A DNA stretch of 64,000 nt from Clostridium hydrogenum (GCF_021432385.1 NZ_JAEACT010000003.1:310001-374000), one strand, 5' to 3'. Numbered from the stretch's first letter, positions 45,558 to 56,350 are shown. Numbers and translations: made by a program. Notes: a model not told the origin generated them from the letters alone.

Positions 45558-46862
45558 ATGAAAAATCTTTTAAAAAAAACATTATTACTAATAATACCTT
45601 TCATGCTATTAACTGCTTTTTCTTTTAGCAATGTTTCTGCTGCAACTCCATCATATAAAATTTCCAAACCAAATTCTTCAATTGCTAACTTAAATAACAA
45701 TTATCCTATTGTAATGGTTCATGGGTTATTTGGTTGGGGAAATGACGAACTTTTCGGAATAAACTATTGGGGTGGAGAAAATAGCTTAAAAACTCTTCTA
45801 GAAAATAATGGTTATAAAGTATTCACACCTACTATAGGATCAATATCCAGCAATTGGGATAGGGCTTGTGAATTATATGCTTACTTAAAAGGTGGTACAG
45901 TAGATTACGGCGAAGCACATTCGAGAAAAAATGGACATGCCCGTTATGGACGAACTTATCCTGGCGTTTATCCTGAATGGGGTACCACAGATTCTAATGG
46001 ATTAAAAAAAATTCACTTAATTGGACACAGTATGGGTGGTGAAACAATTAGAGTATTAGCCCAATTATTAGAAAATGGTGATCCTGATGAAATAAGTTGT
46101 AATAAAACTAATATCAGTCCTCTATTTACAGGAAATCATCATTGGATTGACAGTATTACAACTATAGGTACTCCTCACGACGGAAGCCAAGAAGATGAAA
46201 TGCAGGACAATTTAGAACCATTTTTCCATGATTTTTTTGCATCTATGGCTGCTAGCACTGGTATAATTAATTCTAATAATCCTTGCTTTGATTTCAGAAT
46301 GGATCAATGGGGACTAAAAAAAGCAGCTAATGAATCCTACGCTAACTATTATAAAAGGGTTTTTAGCAGTAACATTTGGAAAGAAACAAAGGATTTAAGC
46401 ATCTGGGATTTGTCACAAGAAGGTGCAAAAGAGCTAAATTCCTGGGTTAAAGCTCAAAGTGATATTTATTATTTTTCTATTTCTTGTGTAGATACTCATA
46501 AAGATTTACTAACTGATCATCAAATACCTAATATTAATATGAACCCTCTTCTTTTAAAAAGTTCAATATTCATGGGGCAATATACTAATTACACCCCTGG
46601 GAAAGTACAAGTTGACAGCAGCTGGTGGAGAAATGATGGCATTGTCAGCGTTAGATCTGCTATAGGCCCTCATGAAGGCTCAACGGATAATATTATAAAT
46701 TACAATCCTAGTCTTCCTCAAAAAGGCGTATGGAACTACATGGGTGAAATTAACGATGTAGATCACATTGAAGTAGTATTACAAAGTAATCCAACTTATA
46801 GAAGCTACCTTCAAAACAAATTTATCGATTTAGCAAAAATGTTAAATAATCTTCCACTTTAA
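45558..46862 (+). CDS. Secreted lipase (alpha/beta hydrolase, family I.5-like)
   Basis: 434 residues from the ATG at 45558, with GAGGTG upstream; the ATG at 45543 overlaps that site. A signal peptide (about 1-30, ending NVSAA) is followed by a lipase fold with the oxyanion-hole segment YPIVMVHGLFGWGNDE and the nucleophile elbow LIGHSMGGETIR. A Zn-site-like stretch and lid region follow (HHWIDSITTIGTPHDG), and a His late in the chain (DVDHIEVV). The length and motifs resemble the Bacillus/Staphylococcus I.5-I.6 lipases with GHSMGG instead of AHSQG. It should hydrolyse triacylglycerols outside the cell. It is monocistronic, probably repressed through the palindromic operators. Confidence 0.92.
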   Translation: MKNLLKKTLLLIIPFMLLTAFSFSNVSAATPSYKISKPNSSIANLNNNYPIVMVHGLFGWGNDELFGINYWGGENSLKTLLENNGYKVFTPTIGSISSNWDRACELYAYLKGGTVDYGEAHSRKNGHARYGRTYPGVYPEWGTTDSNGLKKIHLIGHSMGGETIRVLAQLLENGDPDEISCNKTNISPLFTGNHHWIDSITTIGTPHDGSQEDEMQDNLEPFFHDFFASMAASTGIINSNNPCFDFRMDQWGLKKAANESYANYYKRVFSSNIWKETKDLSIWDLSQEGAKELNSWVKAQSDIYYFSISCVDTHKDLLTDHQIPNINMNPLLLKSSIFMGQYTNYTPGKVQVDSSWWRNDGIVSVRSAIGPHEGSTDNIINYNPSLPQKGVWNYMGEINDVDHIEVVLQSNPTYRSYLQNKFIDLAKMLNNLPL

Positions 46863-46888
46863 AAACAGTGCTTATACACAAATCTTAA

Positions 46889-47214
46889 ATATTGTGAAGC
46901 AAAGTGTAGTGCAAAATCAAATAGCCTTTGGTAGGTGTAGCAAAATAATGTTAGTGAACAGCATCTTAAAATCTTAAATAAAATTAATAAAACTAAGCGG
47001 CAAATTTTTTAAAGCTTAAGAGCTTTAGATAACTCGCAAGAAGATGCTCAGACAATCTAAATCTCTAAATCTTCAAAAAATTTTCCACTAAGTTTTATAT
47101 AATTTTATTTAAAATATTTTTTCAATGCTATTCCCTAACATCATTTTTTTCTACACCTACCAAAGGCTATTTGATTAATCCATTACATCTTTGCTTTACA
47201 ATATATAATTATTT
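46889..47214 (-). repeat. Family B structured palindrome, copy B2 (inverted)
   Basis: Outer arms AAATAGCCTTTGGTAGGTGTAG and complement; core arms AAATAAAATT / AATTTTATTT. The apical loop at 47029-47056 reads, on the minus strand, ATTGTCTGAGCATCTTC..GCGAGTTAT. The outer arm differs from B1 at paired positions (TTTGGTAGG with CCTACCAAA versus TTTGACAGG with CCTGTCAAA). No ORF lies in the 659-bp gap 46863-47521. Confidence 0.85.
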
Positions 47215-47267
47215 TATAACAAATTAATATAGTAATTCTAAAGCTTTCAGCAATAAATATTGTTTCT

Positions 47268-47297
47268 GTACTACACCAAAATTCCGTAGGCACGGAG
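47268..47297 (+). terminator. Short hairpin with T-run
   Basis: AAATTCCGT - AGGC - ACGGAGGAATTT, then TTTTT: an imperfect stem on the plus strand between B2 and B4. It may be a terminator for the lipase transcript. Confidence 0.5.
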
Positions 47298-47324
47298 GAA
47301 TTTTTTCCTTAAACTACTGTATAA

Positions 47325-47514
47325 TGCGAAGTAAGTGTGTTGCAGGATGATTTAAATAAAATTTTATAAATCTTAGGTAAAAAACTTTAAAAGCCTTAGA
47401 TGTTTCAATTGTCTGAGCTTCTTTCCAGCGAGTTATTGAAACTTCTTAGGTTTTTAAAGTTTTTTGCCTTGGATTTATTAATTTTATTTAATATCCTGCA
47501 ATACACTTACTTCG
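47325..47514 (+). repeat. Family B core with different outer arms, copy B4
   Basis: Outer arms GCGAAGTAAGTGTGTTGCAG / CTGCAATACACTTACTTCGC are unlike those of B1-B3. Inside, the core keeps AAATAAAATT / AATTTTATTT and the apical loop (47408-47436, ATTGTCTGAGCTTC...GCGAGTTAT). The stem between them has changed on both sides together. Confidence 0.85.
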
Positions 47515-47521
47515 CAATAAT

Positions 47522-47965
47522 TTAGAGTTTCTTCATAAAATCTGGATCTGCCTTGGAAAGATCGATTCCCTTTACGTGCTTTGGAACATTAAAATTAGGG
47601 TTCTTTATTTCTCCACCAAGTTCTTTAATAATTTCTTCCGCTTTTTTCTTATTACTAGGATCCACATTTACTATAACTTTATAATTTACATCTGCTATTT
47701 CTTCAAATCCACCCATACCACTTACCATAGGACTTGCTGCACTCAAAGGTGATCTATCATCTCTACCTGTACTGGGACTTGCCGAATTAAGGACTAAATT
47801 AGAATTGCTTGGAGAAGTCAAAAAGTTTTTTGTCATACTTCTATTCTCTGCATTTATATCATAATGATCATTTATGTCTGTATAAGCATCTATACCTTCA
47901 CTTTTAAGTTTACTTACAACTTTATTTGAATTTTTTATTCCACTAAAAAAAGCCTGAATTTTCAT
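47522..47965 (-). CDS. Hypothetical protein, stress-protein-like alpha/beta fold
   Basis: 147 residues, acidic to neutral, no signal peptide or TM. The start KIQAFFSGIKNSNKVVSKLKSEGIDAYTDI and the end YKVIVNVDPSNKKKAEEIIKELGGEI suggest two beta-alpha-beta halves. They are joined by a low-complexity Ser/Asn/Pro linker (about residues 50-85, SPSNSNLVLNSASPSTGRDD). The layout recalls small general-stress proteins of the YflT type, but I see no diagnostic motif. GGAGG precedes the ATG. The gene is bounded by the B4 palindrome. Confidence 0.75.
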   Translation of the reverse strand: MKIQAFFSGIKNSNKVVSKLKSEGIDAYTDINDHYDINAENRSMTKNFLTSPSNSNLVLNSASPSTGRDDRSPLSAASPMVSGMGGFEEIADVNYKVIVNVDPSNKKKAEEIIKELGGEIKNPNFNVPKHVKGIDLSKADPDFMKKL

Positions 47966-48084
47966 AATTTCCTCCTAGAATAAATTTTATTAATTAGTTT
48001 TTGTCATTCCGCTTTTTTTATTCATGCTTTTCTTGTGAACCAACACCAATTATAAGATTTTAGCTATTTCCGCCCTTTTATTTA

Positions 48085-48098
48085 GGCTATGTTTTAAA
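48085..48098. repeat. Lone copy of the 14-mer GGCTATGTTTTAAA (family D arm)
   Basis: One arm of the family D hairpin just beyond the 48100 gene. The same word occurs at 48916, 49177 (inverted), 49314 and 33234 (inverted), with a 13-base version at 58105 (inverted). Confidence 0.75.
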
Positions 48099-48099
48099 T

Positions 48100-48885
48100 T
48101 CACATTTTTTTGTTATGTTCAACGTCTATTCCAAAGAAATCCAAATCATTAATATCATCTATTTGTTTTATTTCATCCAAAACCCACTTATTTCCGCTTC
48201 TTATAAACTTCCAATATTCTTCAAAGGCAACTCTTATATATTTTTTTCCCTCTATTACTTTGTTTGTTTCCTCATCTATAGTATAGTCTACTGCTTTTGC
48301 TTTTATATAAATCCATAAATTATCATTATCGGTTCCTTCAAGATCTTCTAACCCTATAGGGTACCATTTTAATAGCCTAACATTTTTTAAAATGTTTTTT
48401 TCTTTTTTTACTTCCATCCACTCAGTCTTCATTTTATGTTCATCATATAATTTCTTGCTCATATACTCTTTTGCCAAATCTTGATTTCTCTCCATCCAAG
48501 CATATTGTATTTTATAAAACGCTTCTTTTATATTTCTTTTCATATCTTTGTAATTCCAATTACTATCACTTTTAGCTAGGTCTTTTATAGTTAAAATACT
48601 TTGAGCCCTCTTTTTTTCCAGCCTTACCTTGAGAATAATTGTTCCTCCCACAGCAACCAAAGCAAATACCCCTATATTTAGTATATCAAAAAATGGATTA
48701 GACCTTCCTCCATAGCCTCCACCATTATATGACGCATGAGCTGAACCTCCACCACTTGCACCGCCACCAGATGACCCACCATGTCCTCCACCAGCCCTAG
48801 CAAGTACAACTATATGTCCATTAAGTACAAATAATATCAATAAAACTATTGATAATTTTTTTATAAAAGCACTATGTTTAAGCAT
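48100..48885 (-). CDS. Tim44-like domain membrane protein with Gly-rich N-terminus
   Basis: 261 residues: signal-like segment (about 10-30), a Gly/Ser/His-rich stretch (GGGHGGSSGGGASGGGSAH, about 32-50), one TM (about 68-86, ILNIGVFALVAVGGTIILKV), then a Tim44-like domain (MKRNIKEAFYKIQYAWMERNQDLAKEYMS..., EEYWKFIRSGNKWVLDEIKQ). Bacterial Tim44-like proteins have poorly known envelope roles. The soluble domain should be cytoplasmic if the first segment is cleaved. It is similar in style to the DUF2207 protein at 33270. Confidence 0.85.
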   Translation of the reverse strand: MLKHSAFIKKLSIVLLILFVLNGHIVVLARAGGGHGGSSGGGASGGGSAHASYNGGGYGGRSNPFFDILNIGVFALVAVGGTIILKVRLEKKRAQSILTIKDLAKSDSNWNYKDMKRNIKEAFYKIQYAWMERNQDLAKEYMSKKLYDEHKMKTEWMEVKKEKNILKNVRLLKWYPIGLEDLEGTDNDNLWIYIKAKAVDYTIDEETNKVIEGKKYIRVAFEEYWKFIRSGNKWVLDEIKQIDDINDLDFFGIDVEHNKKM

Positions 48886-48915
48886 ATTTTACCTCCAAAA
48901 TATATTTTAATGAAA

Positions 48916-49125
48916 GGCTATGTTTTAAAAGAATGTTGATATGAGCTTATGCCATTAATGGACTCTAAGAATTGCTCGTTTATAATTTGCTACCCATTTA
49001 GATGCATCGTCCTGATGCCTAAATGGCTTTGACCGTCCTAGTCAAAATTACGCAAATTATAAACGAGCAATCCTAAGAGTCCATAAAAGCCAACACATCA
49101 CATCAACATTCTTTTAAAAATAGCC
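48916..49125. repeat. Long palindrome in family D arms, copy D2 (210 bp)
   Basis: GGCTATGTTTTAAAAGAATG TTGAT at the left and ATCAACATTCTTTTAAAAATAGCC at the right. Inner arms are TGGACTCTAAGAATTGCTCG and complement, TTTATAATTTGC and complement, and CATTTAGATGCATC / GATGCCTAAATG. It lies in the 895-bp gap 48886-49780, which holds only D2, D3, a lone D word at 49314 and E1. Confidence 0.85.
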
Positions 49126-49146
49126 AAACTTACTAAAGGAACCTAT

Positions 49147-49190
49147 ATTTTAAATAAGTGTGAAAATCAACACTTATTTAAAACATAGCC
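49147..49190. repeat. Family D hairpin, copy D3
   Basis: TTTTAAATAAGTGT and its complement around the loop GAAAATCA, with CATAGCC only on the right. It is the inverted counterpart of D1 (33196). Confidence 0.85.
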
Positions 49191-49329
49191 TAATGAAAAC
49201 CCTTTTTATGTAAATCATTATATTCCTAAATATTGTTAAAGTCTAATTTATTTAGCTTAAAACCTATAATTTTATTGCACACCTTTAACTTTTGCTTGAA
49301 GGCTTAAAAATAAGGCTATGTTTTAAAAT

Positions 49330-49775
49330 GGGGCCGTCGCACAAAATTATTTTATAAACAAATCTTAAATATTGCGAAGCAACTCAAGTGAAAGTTTTTA
49401 ACGATGCTTTGCACGTTAAAAGGTTAACTTTTTCACTATGTGAAAAGTGAAGGGTTTGACATAGCTACGCTTGCCAAAGGTGAATGGTTTTACCTTTTGT
49501 AAAAAGTAAATGTTGATTTTCCTCCGCTTTGCTATGGAAAATCTTTAATTTAAATTTATAATTTTTCCGTAGCAAAGCGGAGGAAAAATAACCTTAACTT
49601 TCGGATTTATCCGAAAAGTTAACCTTTAACGTGCACAGCATCGTTAAACCCTTCACTTTTCACGTAAGTGAAAAAGTTAGTCTTTTAATGAGCAGGGCGA
49701 AGTTAAAACCCTTCACTTGCTTTGGTTCGCAATAATTTTAAGTTATGTATTAAATAATCTTAGTGCGACAGCCCC
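49330..49775. repeat. Very long palindrome E1 (about 446 bp) in the GGGGCTGTCGCAC frame
   Basis: Outer ends GGGGCCGTCGCAC / GTGCGACAGCCCC. Nested arms follow, including AAGTGAAAGTTTTTAACGATGC, TTAACTTTTTCACTATGTGAAA and CCTCCGCTTTGCTA with complements. The frame is that of C3/C4 but the core is different. It ends 5 bp from the ABC exporter stop codon. Confidence 0.85.
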
Positions 49776-49780
49776 ATTTT

Positions 49781-51622
49781 TCAAATTTCTTCACTATTTT
49801 TAAATTGATTAAAGTACATATGATAATACTTGCCTTTCTTATTTATAAGTTCATCATGATTTCCCATCTCAATAATTCTTCCATCATCTATAACCATTAT
49901 TTTATTAGCATTTCTTATTGTGCTTAGTCTATGCGCTATTATAAAGCTAGTCCTTCCTTCCATTAGCTTAAGCATAGCCTCTTGTATCTTTAATTCCGTT
50001 CTAGTATCAACACTGCTGGTAGCTTCATCTAGTATGAGTATAGATGGTTCTGTTAAAATTGCCCGGGCAATAGCCAAAAGCTGTCTTTGACCTTGGCTTA
50101 AATTTGAACCACTTTCAGAAAGAATAGTATCATAGCCATTTGGAAGCCTCTTTATAAATTCATGAGCATTTGCCATTTTAGCTGCCAGCTTAATTTTTTC
50201 ATCAGAAGCTATTAAATTTCCATATTTTATATTTTCCTTTATAGTTCCTGTAAAAAGATAAGTATCTTGAAGTACAATTCCAAAACATTTTCTAAGACTG
50301 TCACGAGTATAATTTCTTACATCTATTCCGTCTATAAAAATTTCACCCTCTGTAACATCATAAAATCTTGTAAGCAAATTTACTATAGTAGTTTTTCCCG
50401 CTCCAGTAGGTCCAACAAGTGCTATAGTTTCACCTTGTTTTGCATCAAAATTAATATTTTTAAGTATATTTACATCTTTTCTATAACCAAAATATACATT
50501 TTCAAATTTCACATTACCTTTGGCTTTATCAAGTACCTTTGCATCTTCTTCATCTTTTAGTTCTTCGTTTTGATCCAATATTTCAAAAACCCTTTCAGCA
50601 CCTGCCACAGCTGATTGAAGAGTATTAAATACATTTGCTAAATTATTAAGTGGTCTTACAAATTGCCTTGAATAATTTAAAAAACTTGCAATAACACCAA
50701 CTGTGATCATACCTTTTACAGCTAAAACTCCACCCACACCAGCAACTGCTGCAAAACCAATATTATTTATAACATTCATTATCGGCATTAAAAAGCCTGA
50801 AAATATTTGTGCTTTTAATCCAACCTCACAAAGTCTATCATTTATGCTTTCAAATTCTTTAATAGTTTTTTCTTCATGATTAAATGCCTTTACAACGTGA
50901 ATTCCTGATATAGTTTCTTCTATATGTCCATTTAATTTTCCAAGTTCAACTTGTTGACCTTTAAAAAGCTTTCCAGTTTTTTTTGCAATACTTTTAGTCA
51001 ATAAAAAAACTAATGGAACTGTAATTAAACTTGCAACTGTAAGTATTGGGCTAAGTATTATCATCATAAATAGCGATCCTATTATTGATATAACACCTGA
51101 CATAAGTTGAATTGCAGATTGTGATATAGTAGTGCTTACATTATCTATATCATTTGATAACCTACTCATAATATCGCCATGTGAATTTGTATCAAAAAAC
51201 ATTACTGGAAGCTTTTGAAGCTTTAAAAACAAATTATTTCTCATACTTCTAACAATTCTTTGACTTGATCCCGCAACTAAAAACCCTTGAATTAATGTTA
51301 AAACCGCATCTGCAATATATGATACCGTCAGTGCTATTATAGTTATAGTTAAAAGATTAAAATTTACTTTTCCATTTTTTAAGGACATTGCATCAATAGC
51401 ACGCCCTATGAAGTAAGGTCCCAAAAGCACCACTACAGAATCTATTATGATTAAAGCAAAAATTATTATAATAGTTTTTCTTTCATCCCCAAAATAGCTC
51501 CATAGCCTTTTCAAAGTATTTTTAAAATTTTTAGGTTTTTCTACAGGTCCCATATTCCTTCTTCCACCTCTAAAACCCGGAATTGGAACACTTACATTAG
51601 AATTATTTTTGCTATCTGCCAC
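49781..51622 (-). CDS. Heterodimeric ABC exporter, subunit B (TMD-NBD)
   Basis: 613 residues. Six-TM exporter domain (about 45-340), then an NBD with Walker A GPTGAGKTT, Q loop FGIVLQDTYLFTG, signature LSQGQRQLLAIARA, Walker B ILILDEATSSVD and H loop FIIAHRLSTIRNA. All motifs are canonical with Glu after Walker B, so this is the catalytically complete half. The GTG start is right after the stop of the partner gene (TAAGTG), with AGGAAAGGAG upstream. Drugs, lipids or peptides are possible substrates. Confidence 0.95.
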   Translation of the reverse strand: MADSKNNSNVSVPIPGFRGGRRNMGPVEKPKNFKNTLKRLWSYFGDERKTIIIIFALIIIDSVVVLLGPYFIGRAIDAMSLKNGKVNFNLLTITIIALTVSYIADAVLTLIQGFLVAGSSQRIVRSMRNNLFLKLQKLPVMFFDTNSHGDIMSRLSNDIDNVSTTISQSAIQLMSGVISIIGSLFMMIILSPILTVASLITVPLVFLLTKSIAKKTGKLFKGQQVELGKLNGHIEETISGIHVVKAFNHEEKTIKEFESINDRLCEVGLKAQIFSGFLMPIMNVINNIGFAAVAGVGGVLAVKGMITVGVIASFLNYSRQFVRPLNNLANVFNTLQSAVAGAERVFEILDQNEELKDEEDAKVLDKAKGNVKFENVYFGYRKDVNILKNINFDAKQGETIALVGPTGAGKTTIVNLLTRFYDVTEGEIFIDGIDVRNYTRDSLRKCFGIVLQDTYLFTGTIKENIKYGNLIASDEKIKLAAKMANAHEFIKRLPNGYDTILSESGSNLSQGQRQLLAIARAILTEPSILILDEATSSVDTRTELKIQEAMLKLMEGRTSFIIAHRLSTIRNANKIMVIDDGRIIEMGNHDELINKKGKYYHMYFNQFKNSEEI

Positions 51623-53344
51623 TTACATCATCTCCTTTCCTATTTGAGAAAGAAAGATATCTTTATATACACTGCATTCTTTAAGAAGCTCTTCATGCTT
51701 TCCAATGCCTTTTATTTCTCCATTATCTAAAACTATAATTTTATCTGCTCCCATTACAGAAGTTATTCTTTGTGCTATTAAAATACAAGTTAAATCTTTA
51801 GCATACTTTTTTAAACTTTCCCTTATTTTTACTTCTGTATCTGTATCAACTGCACTGGTAGAATCATCTAGAATCAAAATTTCAGATTTTTTAAGCAAGG
51901 CTCTTGCAATAGATACACGCTGCTTTTGTCCTCCTGAAAGATTAACGCCGCCTTGTCCAATTTTTACTTCATAACCTTCTGGAAGTTTTTCAATAAAGTC
52001 ATGTGCCATAGCAATCCTTGAAACTTCTTCAACTTCCCCAAAGCTCGCATTTTCATTTCCCCACTTTATATTATCTATTATAGTACCTGAAAATAATAAG
52101 GATTTTTGTGGAACAACAGCAACTTTATTTCTTAAATCTTTAATTTCCAATTCTTTTATATTTAATCCATCAATCTTTATCTTTCCACTTGTACAATCAT
52201 AAAATCTTGGAATTAAATTTATAAGGGTACTCTTACCAGAACCTGTTGATCCGATAATTCCAACTGTCTCACCTTTACATATACTAAATGATATATCCTT
52301 TAAAACTGGCTCCTTATCCTTGTTATAAGAAAAAGATACATGTTCAAAATTAATTGTACCTTTTTCAGCACCATAGCTAACCTCTTTCCCGCTTATCATG
52401 GAATTTTCTTGAGTAAATACTTCTCCTATACGTTCACCAGATGCTCTAGCTCTTACAAACATTGTAAATACATTAGTTACCATCATCAAAGAAAATAAAA
52501 TTTGTGTCATATAATTTGTGAATGCTATAATTTCTCCAACATGCATTTTTCCACTGCTTACATTAATACCACCTATCCATAAAATTGCAACAATTCCGAA
52601 ATTCACTATCAAAGCAATAGCTGGAGAAAATACTGATGTTACTTTCATAGCTGAAACTGAATTTTTCGTATATTCATCATTTTTAAACTGAAATTTTTTT
52701 ACTTCGTAATCAAACCTATTAAAGGCTTTAACTACTCTAACTCCAGATAAATATTCCCTCATCGCCGAATTTACTTTATCCAGCTTTTTCTGAACTTTAA
52801 CAAAATAAGGATATGCAAACTTCATATTTACATATATTAAAATACCTACAATTGGTACAATAACAAATAAAATTGTTGAAAGACGCAAGTTAAGCCTTGC
52901 AGCCATTATTATACTTCCAAGACCAACAAGTGGTGCCTTAACAAATATTCTCATAAGCCCATTTACAAAATTCTGAACTTGGGTTACATCATTAGTAAGT
53001 CTTGTTACCAAAGAAGCACCTTCAAATTTATCAATATTTTCAAAGGAAAGACTTTGTATCTTTTTAAATAAGTCACTTCGCATTTCTGTTCCAAATTTTT
53101 GTGAAACATTGCTTGATACTACATTTCTAATAGAAGCTGCTATTGCCCCAACCCCTGTAACAAGTAGCATGACTCCTCCCATATCTATAACATAATTAAG
53201 ATTTTTATTTGCAACACCAAAATCTACAATTTTAGACATTATTGTGGGCTGCATTAAATCGCATAATGCCTCTAATGTAACAAATAAAACCGCTGTTAAA
53301 AATCCTTTCCAATACTTATTAATATACACTTTCATATATGCCAT
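51623..53344 (-). CDS. Heterodimeric ABC exporter, subunit A (TMD-NBD)
   Basis: 573 residues from the ATG at 53344, with GAGGTGA 8 nt upstream; the longer frame to 53398 lacks a site. Six TMs (about 15-310), NBD with Walker A GSTGSGKST, signature LSGGQKQRVSIARA and H-loop segment CILIAQRITSVM, where Gln replaces the usual His. Walker B ends ILILDDSTSAVD with Asp in place of the catalytic Glu. These two changes are the usual mark of the degenerate-site half of heterodimers such as LmrCD/BmrCD. It is translated just before the other half with no gap. Confidence 0.95.
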   Translation of the reverse strand: MAYMKVYINKYWKGFLTAVLFVTLEALCDLMQPTIMSKIVDFGVANKNLNYVIDMGGVMLLVTGVGAIAASIRNVVSSNVSQKFGTEMRSDLFKKIQSLSFENIDKFEGASLVTRLTNDVTQVQNFVNGLMRIFVKAPLVGLGSIIMAARLNLRLSTILFVIVPIVGILIYVNMKFAYPYFVKVQKKLDKVNSAMREYLSGVRVVKAFNRFDYEVKKFQFKNDEYTKNSVSAMKVTSVFSPAIALIVNFGIVAILWIGGINVSSGKMHVGEIIAFTNYMTQILFSLMMVTNVFTMFVRARASGERIGEVFTQENSMISGKEVSYGAEKGTINFEHVSFSYNKDKEPVLKDISFSICKGETVGIIGSTGSGKSTLINLIPRFYDCTSGKIKIDGLNIKELEIKDLRNKVAVVPQKSLLFSGTIIDNIKWGNENASFGEVEEVSRIAMAHDFIEKLPEGYEVKIGQGGVNLSGGQKQRVSIARALLKKSEILILDDSTSAVDTDTEVKIRESLKKYAKDLTCILIAQRITSVMGADKIIVLDNGEIKGIGKHEELLKECSVYKDIFLSQIGKEMM

Positions 53345-53546
53345 TATCTTGTTCACCTCTTTACTTTTTGTATTCTTAAAATGTGCCAAAATTTTCATAA
53401 ATAATATTATACCATGAATTTAATAGTACTATCATAAAAATAGTATTAACAAATAATAAAGCATTAATAAAATTGACCTACATTTAATAACAATATATAC
53501 TATAATTGTTCATTTTTAATTTATAACAATCTAGGGGGAACTTTTT

Positions 53547-54404
53547 ATGTATTCATGGATATGGATGGTGATTTTGTCTGGAATCTTACTAGGATTTTGG
53601 GATATAACTAAAAAAAAGGCCTTTGAAAAAAATTCTGTATTAACTGTACTAGCCTTCTATTCTTTTTTTTGTTTTATAATAGTATCTTTCGAATTTAACA
53701 ACGCTTTAAAAGTAAACACAAATATTAAATTAATACTGCTACTGAAAACATTTATTGTATTTTTAGCATGGATTCTTAGCTTTACAGCTATAAAACATCT
53801 TCCTATAAGTGTAATAACACCATTTGATACAATAAATCCAATGCTATCAGTTATCTTTGGTATATTTATATTAAATGAAAGACTTTACGTACTTCAATAC
53901 ATGGGCATCATAATAATGCTTATTTCGTACTATTTTATTGGTAAGACAGGATCAAAAGAAGTAGTAAAAATATATAAAAACAAATACTTTTACTTTATGA
54001 TATGTGCTGCACTCTTTAATGCAATAAGTGCAACCATAGATAAAATAGCCCTTAAGTCTATTAATCCAGGACAAATGCAATTCTGGTTTTGTCTATTTAT
54101 GTTTTTATTTAACTTTGCGGCTATGCTTTATGTTAGGATAAGTTCAAAAGATAAAAGTTCTTTTAAATTTGATTTGTACATACCTCTTATGAGTGTAATA
54201 TTGATTATTTCTGATAGAATATACTTCACAGCATTAAACATTCCATCAACTCAAATATCAATGGTTATGCCTATTAGAAAAATATCTATTTTAGTTTCAG
54301 CTATAATTGGAGGTTTTATATTTAAAGAAAAGAATCTTAAGGAAAAATTTGGATATATATGTTTGCTTATAATAGGAATTGGATTTTTATTTCTGAAAAA
54401 ATGA
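53547..54404 (+). CDS. EamA/DMT-superfamily permease
   Basis: 285 residues with ten predicted TMs in two five-TM EamA repeats. The first repeat ends with TPFDTINPMLSVIFGIFILNERLYVLQYMGIIIMLISYYFIG, the second with MPIRKISILVSAIIGGFIFKEKNLKEKFGYICLLIIGIGFLFL. The repeated E-(R/K)-L/N-Q/E...G signature is typical. These proteins export or import metabolites such as amino acids or nucleobases; the substrate is unknown. GGGGG precedes the ATG. It is monocistronic and ended by palindrome B3. Confidence 0.9.
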   Translation: MYSWIWMVILSGILLGFWDITKKKAFEKNSVLTVLAFYSFFCFIIVSFEFNNALKVNTNIKLILLLKTFIVFLAWILSFTAIKHLPISVITPFDTINPMLSVIFGIFILNERLYVLQYMGIIIMLISYYFIGKTGSKEVVKIYKNKYFYFMICAALFNAISATIDKIALKSINPGQMQFWFCLFMFLFNFAAMLYVRISSKDKSSFKFDLYIPLMSVILIISDRIYFTALNIPSTQISMVMPIRKISILVSAIIGGFIFKEKNLKEKFGYICLLIIGIGFLFLKK

Positions 54405-54464
54405 TATTGAATCGTTGCACTAATGTATTTAACTGTAAATTTTGTAATACAAATTTATTTAAAC

Positions 54465-54787
54465 ATTGCACCGAAATAAAGGTATAGTGAAACTATTAAA
54501 ATAACATGGGACAGGTGCGTTAAAAAATGATGTGGTATACGAGTGTCGAAGAAATATTTTAAATAAAATTGTATAAAACTTAGTGGGGGATTTTTTGAAA
54601 GCTTTAGAACTTTCAATTGTTTGAGCTTCCTCTCAGCGAGTTATTGAAAGTTCTTAAGTTTTCGGAAAATTTGCCACTTAGTTTTATTAATTTTATTTAA
54701 GATTTCGAGATACTCGTAGACCACATTATTTTTAATGCACCTGTCACATGTTATTTGGTTTTTGCACTACACCTTTTTCAGAATGTT
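54465..54787 (+). repeat. Family B structured palindrome, copy B3
   Basis: Outer arms ATAACATGGGACAGGTGCGTTA / complement; core arms AAATAAAATT / AATTTTATTT. The apical loop at 54616-54644 is ATTGTTTGAGCTTC...GCGAGTTAT, with CTTTCAAT / ATTGAAAG below it. On its left, 54412-54450 resembles half of the GTTGCACTAATG frame seen at C3. It fills the 407-bp gap between the convergent permease and glucosidase genes. Confidence 0.85.
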
Positions 54788-54811
54788 TAATTATTATATT
54801 ATTCTTCTGTA

Positions 54812-56245
<1,434 letters not shown>

Positions 56246-56298
56246 TCATAATTAATAACTAGTATTTTTTCACTACATATTCAAAAGTATTCTTAAAT

Positions 56299-56350
56299 AA
56301 AAAATACCCAAGAAACGTAGAACAATTCTTATTCTGCATTTCCTAGGTAT
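56299..56350 (-). terminator. Leader terminator of the 6-phospho-beta-glucosidase gene
   Basis: On the minus strand ATACCTAGGAAATGCAGAA pairs with TTCTACGTTTCTTGGGTAT and is followed by TTTTTTATTT. The 5' bases overlap the RAT. Confidence 0.9.

Noticed and set aside
48916..49190. Repeated hairpins that might suggest a CRISPR array
   Set aside because: Repeat copies are few, in both orientations, unevenly spaced, with no unique spacers of constant length and no cas gene in the window.
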